Below are positions 20,147-28,852 of a stretch of DNA of 64,000 nt, piece by piece. The stretch comes from Frigoribacterium sp. VKM Ac-2836 (GTDB lineage Bacteria; Actinomycetota; Actinomycetes; Actinomycetales; Microbacteriaceae). How positions within the stretch are numbered: the stretch's first letter is position 1; each line of letters begins with the position of its first letter. The notes under the pieces were generated by a model. The model ran no database searches. It was not told the origin of the DNA and worked only from the letters and a program-made list of their open reading frames with translations. The stretch covers positions 1,054,001 to 1,118,000 of the forward strand of contig NZ_JABRPK010000002.1 in the NCBI RefSeq assembly GCF_013248995.1, in the 5' to 3' direction. Both the position numbers and the translations under genes were made by a program.

Positions 20147-20446
20147 ATGTCCGAAATCACGCGCGAGCAGGTGCAGCACCTCGCCGGTCTCGCCCGCATC
20201 GCCCTCACCGAGGCCGAGATCGACACGATGACCGCCGAGCTCGGCCACATCGTCGACAGCGTCGCCAAGGTCCGAGAGGTCGCGACCGACGACGTCCCCG
20301 CGACCAGCCACCCCATCCCGCTCGAGAACGTGTTCCGGCCCGACGTCGTGGGCGAGACGCTCACGGCCGAGCAGGCGCTGTCCGGCGCCCCCGACCACGA
20401 CGGCTCGCGCTTCCGGGTGAGCGCGATCCTGGGAGAAGAGCAGTAG
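20147..20446 (+). CDS. gatC: Asp/Glu-tRNA amidotransferase subunit C
   Basis: A 99-residue small subunit that wraps around and stabilises GatA in the GatCAB complex. This complex converts Glu-tRNA(Gln) and Asp-tRNA(Asn) to the amidated forms. The start [21 protein letters not shown] is the family signature, and the end ([18 protein letters not shown]...) also fits. It is first in a tight gatC-gatA-gatB operon with its own TAGAAT promoter. gatA starts 2 bases after the gatC stop. Confidence 0.95.
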   Translation: MSEITREQVQHLAGLARIALTEAEIDTMTAELGHIVDSVAKVREVATDDVPATSHPIPLENVFRPDVVGETLTAEQALSGAPDHDGSRFRVSAILGEEQ

Positions 20447-20448
20447 CC

Positions 20449-21999
20449 ATGACCGACACCTCCTCGCTCGTCCACCTGTCCGCAGCCGAGTTGTCGACCC
20501 GGCTGGCCGCCGGCGACGTCTCGTCGGTCGACGTCACACGTGCGCACCTCGACCGCATCGAGTCGGTCGACGGCGACGTCCACGCCTTCCTCCACGTCAG
20601 CTCCGCCGCGCTCGACACGGCCGCCGACGTCGACCGGCGTCGAGCCGCGGGCGAGGCACTCGGTCCGCTCGCCGGCGTCCCGATCGCCATCAAAGACGTC
20701 CTGTGCACGATCGACATGCCGTCGACCTCGGGCAGCAAGATCCTCGAGGGCTGGGTGCCGCCGTACGACGCGACCGTCGTCGCCAAGCTCCGTGCGGCCG
20801 ACCTCGTGCCGCTCGGCAAGACCAACATGGACGAGTTCGCGATGGGCTCGTCGACCGAGTTCTCGGCCTACGGTCCCACGCACAATCCCTGGTCCCTCGA
20901 CCGCATCCCCGGCGGGTCGGGCGGTGGCTCCGCGGCGGCCGTCGCCGCCTTCGAGGCACCGCTGGCCCTCGGCAGCGACACGGGCGGGTCGATCCGTCAG
21001 CCCGGCGCCGTCACCGGCACCGTCGGTGTCAAGCCGACCTACGGCTCGGTCAGCCGCTACGGGGCCATCGCCCTGGCCAGCTCGCTCGACCAGGTCGGTC
21101 CGGTCAGCCGGACGGTGCTCGACAGCGCGATGCTGCACGACGTCATCACGGGGCACGACCCCCGCGACTCCACCTCGCTCCGAGACGCCTGGCCGTCGTT
21201 CACCGCGGCAGCCCGCACCGGTCTCGCCGGCGGCGCCCTCGAGGGTGTCCGCATCGGTGTCGTCCGCGAGCTGAACGGCGACGGCTTCCAGGCCGGCGTC
21301 AAGGCACGCTTCGCCGAGGCGCTCGAGCTGATGAGCGCGGCAGGCGCCGAGATCGTCGAGATCTCCGCCCCGAGCTTCGAGCACGCGATCAGCGCCTACT
21401 ACCTGATCCTGCCGGCCGAGGCGTCGAGCAACCTCGCCAAGTTCGACTCGGTGCGTTTCGGCCTGCGGGTCGTCCCCGAGGGCGGCGGCACGGTCGAAGA
21501 CGTCATGGCCGCCACACGCGAGGCGGGCTTCGGCCCCGAGGTGAAGCGACGCATCATCCTGGGCACCTACGCCCTGAGTGCCGGCTACTACGACGCCTAC
21601 TACGGCAGCGCGCAGAAAGTGCGCACCCTCGTGCAGCGCGACTTCGCCGCGGCGTTCGACCAGGTCGACGTGCTCGTGTCGCCGTCGGCACCCACGACGG
21701 CCTTCCGGCTCGGCGAGAAGATCGACGACCCCCTGGCGATGTACCTGAACGACATCACGACGATCCCGGCCAACCTGGCGGGTATCCCGGGCATCACGGT
21801 GCCGATGGGTCTGGCCGAAGAGGACGGCCTGCCGACGGGACTGCAGTTCATGGCCCCCGCGCGCGGCGACGCGCGCCTCTACACCTACGGCGCCGCCCTC
21901 GAGCAGTTGCTCGAGCAGGGCTGGGGCCACACGCTCATCTCGCGCGCGCCCGACCTGAGCGCGACCGAGCAGACCGCCGCCACCGAGGGAGTCATCTGA
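20449..21999 (+). CDS. gatA: Asp/Glu-tRNA amidotransferase subunit A
   Basis: A 516-residue amidase that releases ammonia from glutamine for channelling to GatB. The amidase-signature triad is intact: K82 (in IAIKD), cis-serine S157 (in GGSGGGS) and nucleophile S181 (in [10 protein letters not shown]). The start ATG at 20449 lies 2 bases after gatC with GGGAGAAGAG upstream. The gene ends in an overlap with gatB, sharing one base between TGA and ATG, so the three proteins should be made in equal amounts. The last 15 residues are poorly conserved tail. Confidence 0.96.
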   Translation: MTDTSSLVHLSAAELSTRLAAGDVSSVDVTRAHLDRIESVDGDVHAFLHVSSAALDTAADVDRRRAAGEALGPLAGVPIAIKDVLCTIDMPSTSGSKILEGWVPPYDATVVAKLRAADLVPLGKTNMDEFAMGSSTEFSAYGPTHNPWSLDRIPGGSGGGSAAAVAAFEAPLALGSDTGGSIRQPGAVTGTVGVKPTYGSVSRYGAIALASSLDQVGPVSRTVLDSAMLHDVITGHDPRDSTSLRDAWPSFTAAARTGLAGGALEGVRIGVVRELNGDGFQAGVKARFAEALELMSAAGAEIVEISAPSFEHAISAYYLILPAEASSNLAKFDSVRFGLRVVPEGGGTVEDVMAATREAGFGPEVKRRIILGTYALSAGYYDAYYGSAQKVRTLVQRDFAAAFDQVDVLVSPSAPTTAFRLGEKIDDPLAMYLNDITTIPANLAGIPGITVPMGLAEEDGLPTGLQFMAPARGDARLYTYGAALEQLLEQGWGHTLISRAPDLSATEQTAATEGVI

Positions 22000-23498
22000 T
22001 GGCCAAGGCAGACCTGATGGACTACGAGAAGGCTCTCGAGCAGTTCGAGGTCGTCCTCGGCTTCGAGGTGCACGTCGAACTGGCCACGAAGACCAAGATG
22101 TTCTCGGACGCCCCGAACTTCTTCGGCGGCGAACCCAACACCAACGTCACCCCGGTCGACCTCGGCCTGCCCGGCTCGTTGCCGGTGGTCAACGAGCAGG
22201 CCGTGCGCTACTCGATCAGCCTCGGTCTCGCCCTGGGCTGTTCGATCGCCGAGAGCTCGCGCTTCGCCCGCAAGAACTACTTCTACCCCGACAACCCCAA
22301 GAACTACCAGGTCAGCCAGTTCGACGAACCGATCGCGTTCGAGGGCGAGGTCGAGGTCGAACTGCCCGACGGGACGGTCTTCGCCATCCCGATCGAGCGG
22401 GCCCACATGGAAGAGGACGCGGGCAAACTGACCCACGTCGGCGGGTCGACCGGACGCATCCAGGGCGCCGAGTACTCGCTCGTCGATTACAACCGTGCGG
22501 GCATCCCGCTCGTCGAGATCGTCACCAAACCGATCATCGGTGCGGGCGCCAAGGGGCCGGAGCTGGGCGCCGCCTACGTCTCGACCATCCGCGACATCGT
22601 CCGTGCCCTGGGTGTCAGCGAAGCCCGCATGGAGCGCGGCAACCTGCGTTGCGACGCCAACGTGTCGCTGCGTCCGCACGGACAAGAGAAGCTGGGCACC
22701 CGCACCGAGACCAAGAACGTCAACTCGTTCCGGTCGGTCGAGCGCGCGGTCCGCCACGAGATCCAGCGTCAGGCCGCGATTCTCGCCGCGGGCGGCACCA
22801 TCACGCAAGAGACGCGCCACTGGCACGAAGACACCGGCCGCACCTCGGCGGGTCGTCCGAAGAGCGACGCCGACGACTATCGGTACTTCCCCGAGCCCGA
22901 CCTGCTACCCGTCGTGCCTCCGCGTGAGCTCGTCGAAGAATTGCGCCTCGCCCTGCCCGAGGCGCCGGTCGCTCAGCGTCGCCGGCTCAAGTCCGAGTGG
23001 GGGTTCGCCGACCTCGAATTCCAGGACGTCGTCAACTCCGGTCTGCTCACCGAGCTGGTCGAGACCGTCGCCGCCGGTGCGTCGCCGCAGGCCGCCCGCA
23101 AGTGGTGGACCGGCGAGATCGCCCGCCTGGCCAACGCCCAGGGCGTCGAGGCGTCGAGCCTCGTGTCGCCGCTCCAGGTCAGCGAACTCATCGCGCTCGT
23201 CGAGAGCGGCGAGCTGACCGACCGTCTGGCCCGTCAGGTCCTCGAGGGTGTCGTCGCCGGTGAGGGCAGCCCGTCCGAGGTCGTCGAGGCCCGCGGGCTC
23301 AAGGTCGTCTCCGACGACGGCGCGCTGATCGCCGCCATCGACGAGGCCCTGGCGAGCCAGCCCGACGTGCTCGCGAAGATCCGCGACGGCAAGGTGCAGG
23401 CCGCCGGCGCCGTCATCGGCGCCGTCATGAAGGCCATGAAGGGCCAGGCGGACGCCGCCCGCGTCCGCGAGCTGGTGCTCGAGCGGGCACAGGCCTGA
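21999..23498 (+). CDS. gatB: Asp/Glu-tRNA amidotransferase subunit B
   Basis: A 499-residue kinase and amidotransferase subunit that phosphorylates the mischarged tRNA's carboxyl group and attacks it with ammonia. Seen: [19 protein letters not shown] near the N-terminus, the [21 protein letters not shown] block, [13 protein letters not shown], and a helical C-terminal YqeY-like tail (about 390-499) that contacts tRNA. Last gene of the operon. A membrane protein follows after 37 bases and may be read through. Confidence 0.96.
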   Translation: MAKADLMDYEKALEQFEVVLGFEVHVELATKTKMFSDAPNFFGGEPNTNVTPVDLGLPGSLPVVNEQAVRYSISLGLALGCSIAESSRFARKNYFYPDNPKNYQVSQFDEPIAFEGEVEVELPDGTVFAIPIERAHMEEDAGKLTHVGGSTGRIQGAEYSLVDYNRAGIPLVEIVTKPIIGAGAKGPELGAAYVSTIRDIVRALGVSEARMERGNLRCDANVSLRPHGQEKLGTRTETKNVNSFRSVERAVRHEIQRQAAILAAGGTITQETRHWHEDTGRTSAGRPKSDADDYRYFPEPDLLPVVPPRELVEELRLALPEAPVAQRRRLKSEWGFADLEFQDVVNSGLLTELVETVAAGASPQAARKWWTGEIARLANAQGVEASSLVSPLQVSELIALVESGELTDRLARQVLEGVVAGEGSPSEVVEARGLKVVSDDGALIAAIDEALASQPDVLAKIRDGKVQAAGAVIGAVMKAMKGQADAARVRELVLERAQA

Positions 23499-23535
23499 TC
23501 GACGTGACCACGGGCACGGCAGGGTGCGGCGCACG

Positions 23536-24333
23536 ATGACCCTCGTCGCGCGTCTCCGCCCCGCCGTGCCCGTGGCGGTCGCCCTCGCCGGTGTTCTCGT
23601 CACGCTGGCGGTCGCCTCGCGTGTTCTGCCCGGTCGGGTCGTCATGGTCCACCTCAGCGAGACCGGAGGCTCGGCCTTCGCGGCCAGCCGAGGTGACCTC
23701 GTCCTGGTCGGGGCCGTCCTCGTGGTCGGCATCGTCGTGACCTGGCTGATCTCGGCCCTGTTCCTCGCGGTCACGCCCGTGCGCCACGTGCTCGTCCCGA
23801 ATGCCGCCTTCTGGAAGCAGCCGGCGAACCGGGCCGAGATGAGGCGCCGGTACGCACGGTACCTCGCCGTGGCGACCGGTGCCTCCCTGTGGTTCGTCTC
23901 GGCGCTCTTCGTGCTGGCCATGGTCTCGCAGAGCGGACCCCTCGTCGTCTGGTGGCTGCCGGCGGCCCTGTCGGCCGCGTTCGTGCTCTTCGTCCTGGGT
24001 GGCCTGGTCTGGGTGTTCACGGCCGGGTTCGTTCCCACGTCGACCGGGGTCACGGCCAGAACGTCCCTGCCCGGTCGGGAGGCGCGGGCCGTGTCGAGAC
24101 CGTCCGCCTCCGTGGTCGAGACCCCACGGCCCGGCCCCCCGGTGGTGCGACCGTCGCGTGCGAGCCCGCGTGCGACGGCGGTGACCCCGCGGACGAGCGC
24201 CGCGCCTCCTGCTCCCTCGCCCCGGCCGGGCCGTGCGCCCGGACGGGCGGCGACACCGAGCGGGGACGGTCCGCGCCAGGGCCCGCCTCGCCCCTACCAA
24301 CCCCGACCCCGTTCTGGAGGCCCCCGTGGATGA
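23536..24333 (+). CDS. Membrane protein resembling DUF1648 proteins, with long Pro/Arg-rich tail
   Basis: About 265 residues. Residues 1-155 hold four hydrophobic spans. VVMVHLSETGG after span 1 and VPNAAFWKQPANRAEMRRRY before span 3 recall the DUF1648 layout (HF-x-x-x-G, then PN-x-x-W-x-x-P-x-x-R). The remaining 110 residues are a disordered Pro/Arg/Ser-rich cytoplasmic tail (repeats such as RPGPPVVRPSRASPRA), unusual for that family. The frame also opens at a GTG 12 bases earlier; the ATG is preferred. It overlaps the start of the DUF3097 gene by 8 bases. Function unknown; the family call is tentative. Confidence 0.55.
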   Translation: MTLVARLRPAVPVAVALAGVLVTLAVASRVLPGRVVMVHLSETGGSAFAASRGDLVLVGAVLVVGIVVTWLISALFLAVTPVRHVLVPNAAFWKQPANRAEMRRRYARYLAVATGASLWFVSALFVLAMVSQSGPLVVWWLPAALSAAFVLFVLGGLVWVFTAGFVPTSTGVTARTSLPGREARAVSRPSASVVETPRPGPPVVRPSRASPRATAVTPRTSAAPPAPSPRPGRAPGRAATPSGDGPRQGPPRPYQPRPRSGGPRG

Positions 24334-25162
24334 CGACCGGTACGGTGCCGACGTGCTCGCCGGCGACTGGAAGCGCTCGTCGAAGCCTGCTCCGACGCCG
24401 ACCGACGCCGTGCGCGACCTCGTGGTCGAAGAGGTCCGGTCGGGTTTCACCGGCGCGATCGTGCGTGTCGAGGCCGGGACGGTCGAGCTCGAGGACTGGA
24501 AGGGCCGGGTGCGAGCCTTCCCGCTGACGGGTTCGTTCCTCATCGATGGCGCCCCGGTCGCCCTGAGGGTGCCACGGGCGGCGCCCCAGGGTCGGGCACG
24601 CACGGCCTCCGGCTCGTTCGCCGTCGAGAACGCCGGGGCCCGGGTCGCCCGACAGAGCCGCATCTTCGTCGAGGGGCGTCATGACGCCGAGCTGGTCGAG
24701 AAGGTCTGGGGCTCCGATCTGCGGGTGGAGGGCGTCGTCGTCGAGTACCTGGAGGGCGTCGACCACCTGGCCGACGTGCTGCGCGATTTCCGGCCGGGGC
24801 CGGAGCGACGCGTCGGCGTGCTCGTCGATCACCTCGTGCCGGGCTCGAAAGAGAGCCGCGTGGCCGAGGGCATCGCGCGGAGTCCCCTCGGTCGCCACGT
24901 GCTCGTGGTCGGGCACCCGTTCGTCGACGTCTGGCAGGCCGTCAAGCCCGGCCGGCTCGGCGTGGACGCCTGGCCCGTCGTGCCCCGTTCGGTCGAGTGG
25001 AAGCACGGCGTCTGCGAGGCCATGGGCTGGCCGCACGAAGACCAGGCCGACATCGCGCGGGCCTGGCAGCACATCTTGTCCCGCGTGCGCAGCTACGCCG
25101 ACCTCGAGCCCTCGGTTCTCGGCCGGGTCGAAGAGCTGATCGACTTCGTCACGTCGGGCTGA
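24326..25162 (+). CDS. DUF3097 family protein
   Basis: A 278-residue cytosolic actinobacterial protein of unknown biochemical role. Conserved stretches include DRYGADVLAGDW at the N-terminus, VLEDWKGR-like (VELEDWKGRVRAFP), IFVEGRHDAELVEKVWGSDLR and VGVLVDHLVPGSKESR. The IFVEGRHDAELVE segment and the following acidic residues look like a Toprim-type metal-binding fold (E-x-x-D...; DHLVPGSK). The GTG start at 24326 has a GGAGG site 6 bases away and overlaps the preceding gene by 8 bases, so the two are coupled. Toprim resemblance suggests a nucleic-acid role, but that is inference. Confidence 0.8.
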   Translation: MDDDRYGADVLAGDWKRSSKPAPTPTDAVRDLVVEEVRSGFTGAIVRVEAGTVELEDWKGRVRAFPLTGSFLIDGAPVALRVPRAAPQGRARTASGSFAVENAGARVARQSRIFVEGRHDAELVEKVWGSDLRVEGVVVEYLEGVDHLADVLRDFRPGPERRVGVLVDHLVPGSKESRVAEGIARSPLGRHVLVVGHPFVDVWQAVKPGRLGVDAWPVVPRSVEWKHGVCEAMGWPHEDQADIARAWQHILSRVRSYADLEPSVLGRVEELIDFVTSG

Positions 25163-25250
25163 ACGCCGGCGTCGACCTCGAGAGGACGCTTCGGCACCCC
25201 GATCCCCGAGAATCGCCCGGGCGTGTCGGCCTCCGGGCCGCTTTTCGCCC

Positions 25251-25256
25251 TAGATT
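25251..25256 (+). promoter_or_regulatory. -10 box TAGATT of leaderless hypothetical gene
   Basis: TAGATT followed by seven bases and the ATG at 25264. Confidence 0.5.
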
Positions 25257-25263
25257 CGACGGC

Positions 25264-26118
25264 ATGGCCGAGCAGATCGAGGGACGCGTCAGCTCTGCCG
25301 TCGACGCCTGGCTGCGGTGGCTGCCCCGATGGCACATCGGTACCGCAAGGGGGCGGACGCGACCCTGTCGGGTGTGCCTCGGTTCGCCCGTCGCCACCGC
25401 GGCCGGTTTCGACCACGACGTGCCGCACGCCGTGCAGCACGCGCTGCTGAACCGCATGCGGCAGATCGTCGACGACGACGTCGACGAGTACACGGCGCGC
25501 AACCTCCCGCTCGTCACGCGAGAGCTGCGACTCGCCGAGGCCCAGGAGGCGCGGGGTTACCGACCCGACCAGGGCCTCGACCCCGAGTTCCAGGGTCTCG
25601 ACCTCGACCCCGAGCCCGAGCCGGGTCAGCCGTTCCTCTTCACGCTCGCCGGTCTCGCGGGAATGCCCGCGGACGACGGCATCGTTCCGCCCGACCCGAC
25701 CGTCACGGGTGGGGAGCCGGCGGGGCCGACCGCCGAGGCCGACGTCGAAACGGCCTCGCAGGACGTCGACGAGCTCGACGGCTGGTTGTTGCCGCCTGAT
25801 TGGACGACACCGACCGAGGCGGTCCCGCCCGGCGTGGCCCACCCGGCCGAACGACCGGAACACCCACCCGGACCGGCCCCACGATCCGAATCCCACCCCA
25901 CGCCCGAGTCCGAGTACTCGGACGAGGCCAAGGCCGCCCTGCGACACGAGATCACGCTGGCCGGCGACCACGCGGAGGCCGTCGGCACGAGCCTGTGCCT
26001 GGCCCTCGTGCAGCATCGTTCTCGCATCGCCGAGGCGATCGACCGGCTGGTGGCCCCGCAGGTCGACGAACTGCTGGCAGAGTTGTCGCGCGCACTCGAG
26101 CAACCGCGGTCCCGCTGA
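25264..26118 (+). CDS. Hypothetical protein with acidic/Pro-rich centre
   Basis: Not recognised. A 284-residue soluble protein. The N-terminal 110 residues are mixed and include a C-x-x-C pair (RPCRVCLGSP) and a helical segment (LLNRMRQIVDDDVDEYTARNLP). The middle (about 115-215) is acidic and Pro-rich and probably disordered. The C-terminal 65 residues are again helical (AKAALRHEITLAGDHAEAVGTSLCLALVQHRSRIAEAIDRLVAPQ in several pieces). There is no signal peptide or membrane span. The ATG is set by the TAGATT box 7 bases upstream. The small DUF3054 gene follows after 52 bases. Confidence 0.6.
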   Translation: MAEQIEGRVSSAVDAWLRWLPRWHIGTARGRTRPCRVCLGSPVATAAGFDHDVPHAVQHALLNRMRQIVDDDVDEYTARNLPLVTRELRLAEAQEARGYRPDQGLDPEFQGLDLDPEPEPGQPFLFTLAGLAGMPADDGIVPPDPTVTGGEPAGPTAEADVETASQDVDELDGWLLPPDWTTPTEAVPPGVAHPAERPEHPPGPAPRSESHPTPESEYSDEAKAALRHEITLAGDHAEAVGTSLCLALVQHRSRIAEAIDRLVAPQVDELLAELSRALEQPRSR

Positions 26119-26170
26119 GCCGGGAGCGCACGAGCCACGGCGGGTGCGGACGCCACGAGAGGAACCCGAG

Positions 26171-26587
26171 ATGACCCGCCCCACCCCGACCTCGACCACG
26201 ACGACCCGGCGAGGGGACGCGGGCCCGACCTGGTTGCCGATCGTCGTCGACCTCGTCGCCGTCCTGGCCTTCGTCGCGATCGGGCGTCGGAGTCACGCCG
26301 AGGGGCTCGACCTGCCCGGGCTGCTCGGCACCTCGTGGCCGTTCGTCGTCGGCGCGGTGGTCGGCTGGGTGAGTGTGGCAGGGGTCCGCTGGCCGCTGTC
26401 GGTCGTCCGGTCGGGCGCGGTGGTCTGGGTCTCGACCGCCGTGATCGGGGTGCTGCTGCGAGTGGTCGCCGGGCAGGGCGTGCAGCTCAGCTTCGTGATC
26501 GTGACGATCGTGGTGCTCGGCGTCTTCTTGGTGGGCTGGCGGGCCGTGGTCGCTCTCGTCCGCCGGGTGCGCGGCAGCCGGAGCTGA
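26171..26587 (+). CDS. DUF3054 family membrane protein
   Basis: A 138-residue membrane protein with four hydrophobic spans starting near residues 22, 55, 80 and 105. The LVAVLAFVAIGRRSHAEG stretch at the end of span 1 (an F-x-x-x-GR-x-x-H motif) and FVVGAVVGW in span 2 are characteristic of DUF3054, a small actinobacterial family of unknown role. The ATG at 26171 is preceded by GAGGAACCCGAG. It converges on the DUF7882-like gene; stem-forming repeats span the two stop codons. Confidence 0.8.
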   Translation: MTRPTPTSTTTTRRGDAGPTWLPIVVDLVAVLAFVAIGRRSHAEGLDLPGLLGTSWPFVVGAVVGWVSVAGVRWPLSVVRSGAVVWVSTAVIGVLLRVVAGQGVQLSFVIVTIVVLGVFLVGWRAVVALVRRVRGSRS

Positions 26588-26618
26588 GCCAGCGGCGGCC
26601 TCCGCCCCGGGGTCAGCT
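26582..26618. terminator. Hairpin spanning two converging stop codons
   Basis: Outer arms AGCTGA (26582-26587) and TCAGCT (26613-26618) overlap the two stop codons. Inner arms GGCGG (26594-26598) and CCGCC (26602-26606) close a 3-base loop. A possible bidirectional terminator with internal mismatches. Confidence 0.4.
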
Positions 26619-26939
26619 GCGGCGTTTGGCGCTGTTGTCGAGGCTGGGCTCGTCGGTGAGCACGAGGCCGGACGAGCTGTTCGACGAGGTCGTCAGCTCG
26701 CTGAGCCAGTCGCGGTTGATCGACGGCACCCGGCCGCCGGAGTACTTGAAGTAGAGCGGGATGCCGGCGTCCAACCAGATGCTGCTGCGGCCGTCGCCGA
26801 CCTTCTGTGTGTCGCGCCACGAGAAGAAGAACGACTCGCGTCGACGCAGCTTGGTCGCGATGACGATCTGCAGGTGTTCGAGCACGCGGTCCTCGAACTC
26901 GACCTCGATGCCCGAGGTGCCATAGATGAGAGATCCCAT
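26613..26939 (-). CDS. Small DUF7882-like protein of Microbacteriaceae
   Basis: A 108-residue soluble protein starting MGSLIYG and containing EDRVLEHLQIVIATKLRRRESF, FSWRDTQ and SSIWLDAGIPLYFKYSGG. I recognise this pattern from a small conserved family in Microbacteriaceae (I believe DUF7882), whose role is unknown. The tail (SSNSSSGLVLTDEPS) is polar. The ATG at 26939 is set by similarity of the MG-x-LIYG start; upstream lies only a weak AGGA. It is divergent from the DedA gene at 27129, with 189 bases between them. Confidence 0.7.
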   Translation of the reverse strand: MGSLIYGTSGIEVEFEDRVLEHLQIVIATKLRRRESFFFSWRDTQKVGDGRSSIWLDAGIPLYFKYSGGRVPSINRDWLSELTTSSNSSSGLVLTDEPSLDNSAKRRS

Positions 26940-27128
26940 GGGGGTCCTGTTTCGTGAGTGGGGCCGGTGTCGGCAACGAGTCCGACATCTGTCAATGTAC
27001 CTTGCGAACCGTCGTTCCCCGACAGCCGACCACGGGGTGACGTTGTGGGCGGATGCGCAGGCTGCGCCGCCATACTCGGGTCTGCCGATCCGTTGCGCCC
27101 CGAGCGCCCGACCGACCACCTGGGACCC

Positions 27129-27845
27129 ATGACCTCGACAGCCCCCGTCCTCCGCGCCTCCTCGTCCTCGAGCCAGGAGGCCGTCGCCGACCTCGACGGC
27201 CTCGTCGGGTTCGCCGCCCGCATCATCGACGCCCTCGGCGAATGGGGGGTCGCCCTGCTGACCTTCGTCGAGACGGTCTTCCCGCCGATCCCGAGCGAGA
27301 TCATCCTGCCGCTGGCCGGATTCCTGGCCGGCGCCGGATCGATGAACATCGTGCTGCTGATCGCGTTGAGCACCCTCGGCGCCTATCTCGGCGCCCTCGT
27401 CCTCTACGGCCTCGGGGCGGGTCTCGGACTCGACCGCAGCATCCGCTGGCTCGCCAAGCTGCCGTTGGTCGACCGCCACGACTTCGAGAAGGCGGCCGGC
27501 TGGTTCGAACGCCACGGCCGGTCTGCCGTGTTCTTCGGCCGGTTCATCCCGGGAGTGCGCAGCCTCATCTCGCTGCCCGCCGGGGCCGAACGCATGCCCC
27601 TCCTGGTCTTCTCCCTCTTCACGATCGTGGGCAGCGGCCTCTGGAACGGCGTGCTGATCGGCCTGGGCGCAGCCCTCGGCACCCAGTACGAGCTGATCGA
27701 CCAGTACGCGAAGTACCTCGACTACGTCGTCTACGCGGCCATCGCAGGCGTCGTGGTGTTCCTCGTCGTCCGGTCCGTGCGCCGTCGCCGGGCCGGCGTC
27801 GACGACGCGTCGCGAGACGCCGTCGATCAGGACGTTCGCGGCTGA
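27129..27845 (+). CDS. DedA family membrane protein (second copy)
   Basis: A 238-residue DedA/VTT membrane protein, distinct from that at 12768. Here the early motif is FVETVFPPIPSEIILPLAGFLAG (the classic E-x-x-x-PPIPSE form) and the later one is FFGRFIPGVRSLISLPAG. The C-terminal span ends in a basic RRRR tail. Predicted role is lipid-carrier translocation or membrane homeostasis. The ATG at 27129 is the first in frame that precedes the conserved region; no good ribosome site is visible. A CGCGCCTCCT word occurs in codons about 9-12. Confidence 0.92.
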   Translation: MTSTAPVLRASSSSSQEAVADLDGLVGFAARIIDALGEWGVALLTFVETVFPPIPSEIILPLAGFLAGAGSMNIVLLIALSTLGAYLGALVLYGLGAGLGLDRSIRWLAKLPLVDRHDFEKAAGWFERHGRSAVFFGRFIPGVRSLISLPAGAERMPLLVFSLFTIVGSGLWNGVLIGLGAALGTQYELIDQYAKYLDYVVYAAIAGVVVFLVVRSVRRRRAGVDDASRDAVDQDVRG

Positions 27846-27954
27846 CGTTCCGGCGCCGTCCAGGTGGGGGACCGGACCGGTCCGTAGCGTGGTGGGCAGA
27901 CCGACGTCGCGCCCCGCGCGCGACACCGAGCACATGACCCGACAGGACACCACC

Positions 27955-28764
27955 ATGGGATTCCTCGACCGCCTCCTCGGCCGTGAGCCGCAGCAGGGCC
28001 AGCCTCAGCAGCCCTCCGCCCCACAGGGCTACCGGTACGGGCAGCAGAGCTACGAGCAGCCCGCCGCGCCGCAGCAGGGGTTCGGCCAGCAGGGGTACGG
28101 CCAGCAGGCACCGGTCCAGACCTCGTCCGCCACCCCTGCCGGTGGTCCGGCCCGCAGCGAGGACGAGATCGCGGTCGAGCGCTATCGCTACCTGCTCAAG
28201 ACCGCCCCGCCCGAGACGATCGAGCAGGTGCACGCCGAGGCGTTCGCGAAGCTCAGCCCGGAGCAACGCCGTCTCGTCTTCGACCAGCTGACGGCCGAGT
28301 CGAGCCCCGGCGAGGCACCCCGCGGCGACGACGCCGGCTCGCTCGCCCAGGCGGCGACCCGCTCCGAACTGCGTCGGCCGGGCACCCTCGAGCGCACGCT
28401 CGGCGGCGGTGCGACCGGCCAGCAGCAGGTCGGGCCGACCGGCCAGCCCGTCCGTCAGGGCCCCGGCATGGGCTCGATCATCGGCGGGTCGATCCTCGGC
28501 ACGGTCGCCGGTTACGTCATCGGGTCGACCCTGATGAGTGCGTTCCTGCCTGACGCGGGGGCGACCGCCGACGGAGGCGCGGGCGAGGACGCCGGCGCCG
28601 ACCAGGGCACCGAAGGCGACGGGGGAGCAGACGGTGGTGCGGACGCCGGCACCGAGACGGCCAGCGACGGCGGTGGAGACTTCGGGGCCGACGGGGGTGG
28701 CGACTTCGGCGGAGGCTTCGGCGATTTCGGTGGAGGCGACTTCGGCGGGGGCTTCGACATCTGA
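27955..28764 (+). CDS. Gly/Asp-rich membrane protein, unknown function
   Basis: A 269-residue protein in blocks. Residues 1-60 are Gln/Pro/Tyr-rich after an MGFLDRLLG start (repeats like GYGQQ, GFGQQ). Residues about 66-105 form a charged helical domain (EDEIAVERYRYLLKTAPPETIEQ). A single Gly-rich hydrophobic span follows (GSIIGGSILGTVAGYVIGSTL), then an extremely acidic tail alternating Asp and Gly (repeats of GGDFG). The tail composition suggests an extracytoplasmic, possibly Ca-binding or phase-separating segment. ATG at 27955 has AGGA seven bases upstream; an in-frame ATG at 27934 is an alternative. A TAGCGT box at 27885-27890 sits directly after a GGACCGGTCC palindrome. Confidence 0.6.
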   Translation: MGFLDRLLGREPQQGQPQQPSAPQGYRYGQQSYEQPAAPQQGFGQQGYGQQAPVQTSSATPAGGPARSEDEIAVERYRYLLKTAPPETIEQVHAEAFAKLSPEQRRLVFDQLTAESSPGEAPRGDDAGSLAQAATRSELRRPGTLERTLGGGATGQQQVGPTGQPVRQGPGMGSIIGGSILGTVAGYVIGSTLMSAFLPDAGATADGGAGEDAGADQGTEGDGGADGGADAGTETASDGGGDFGADGGGDFGGGFGDFGGGDFGGGFDI

Positions 28765-28789
28765 CACCTGGGTGCGACCCGGGACGGCC

Positions 28790-28815
28790 CCCTCGACGCG
28801 GACTACCGTCGAGGG
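28790..28815. promoter_or_regulatory. Inverted repeat before the SDR operon
   Basis: CCCTCGACG (28790-28798) and CGTCGAGGG (28807-28815) flank 8 bases that contain the start of a possible -10 (TACCGT, 28804-28809). The repeat may act as terminator for the upstream gene or as an operator over the promoter of the three-gene operon at 28853. Confidence 0.35.
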
Positions 28816-28852
28816 TCCGCCCACCACCCGCCGTCAGGCCCGAGGGAGCACC

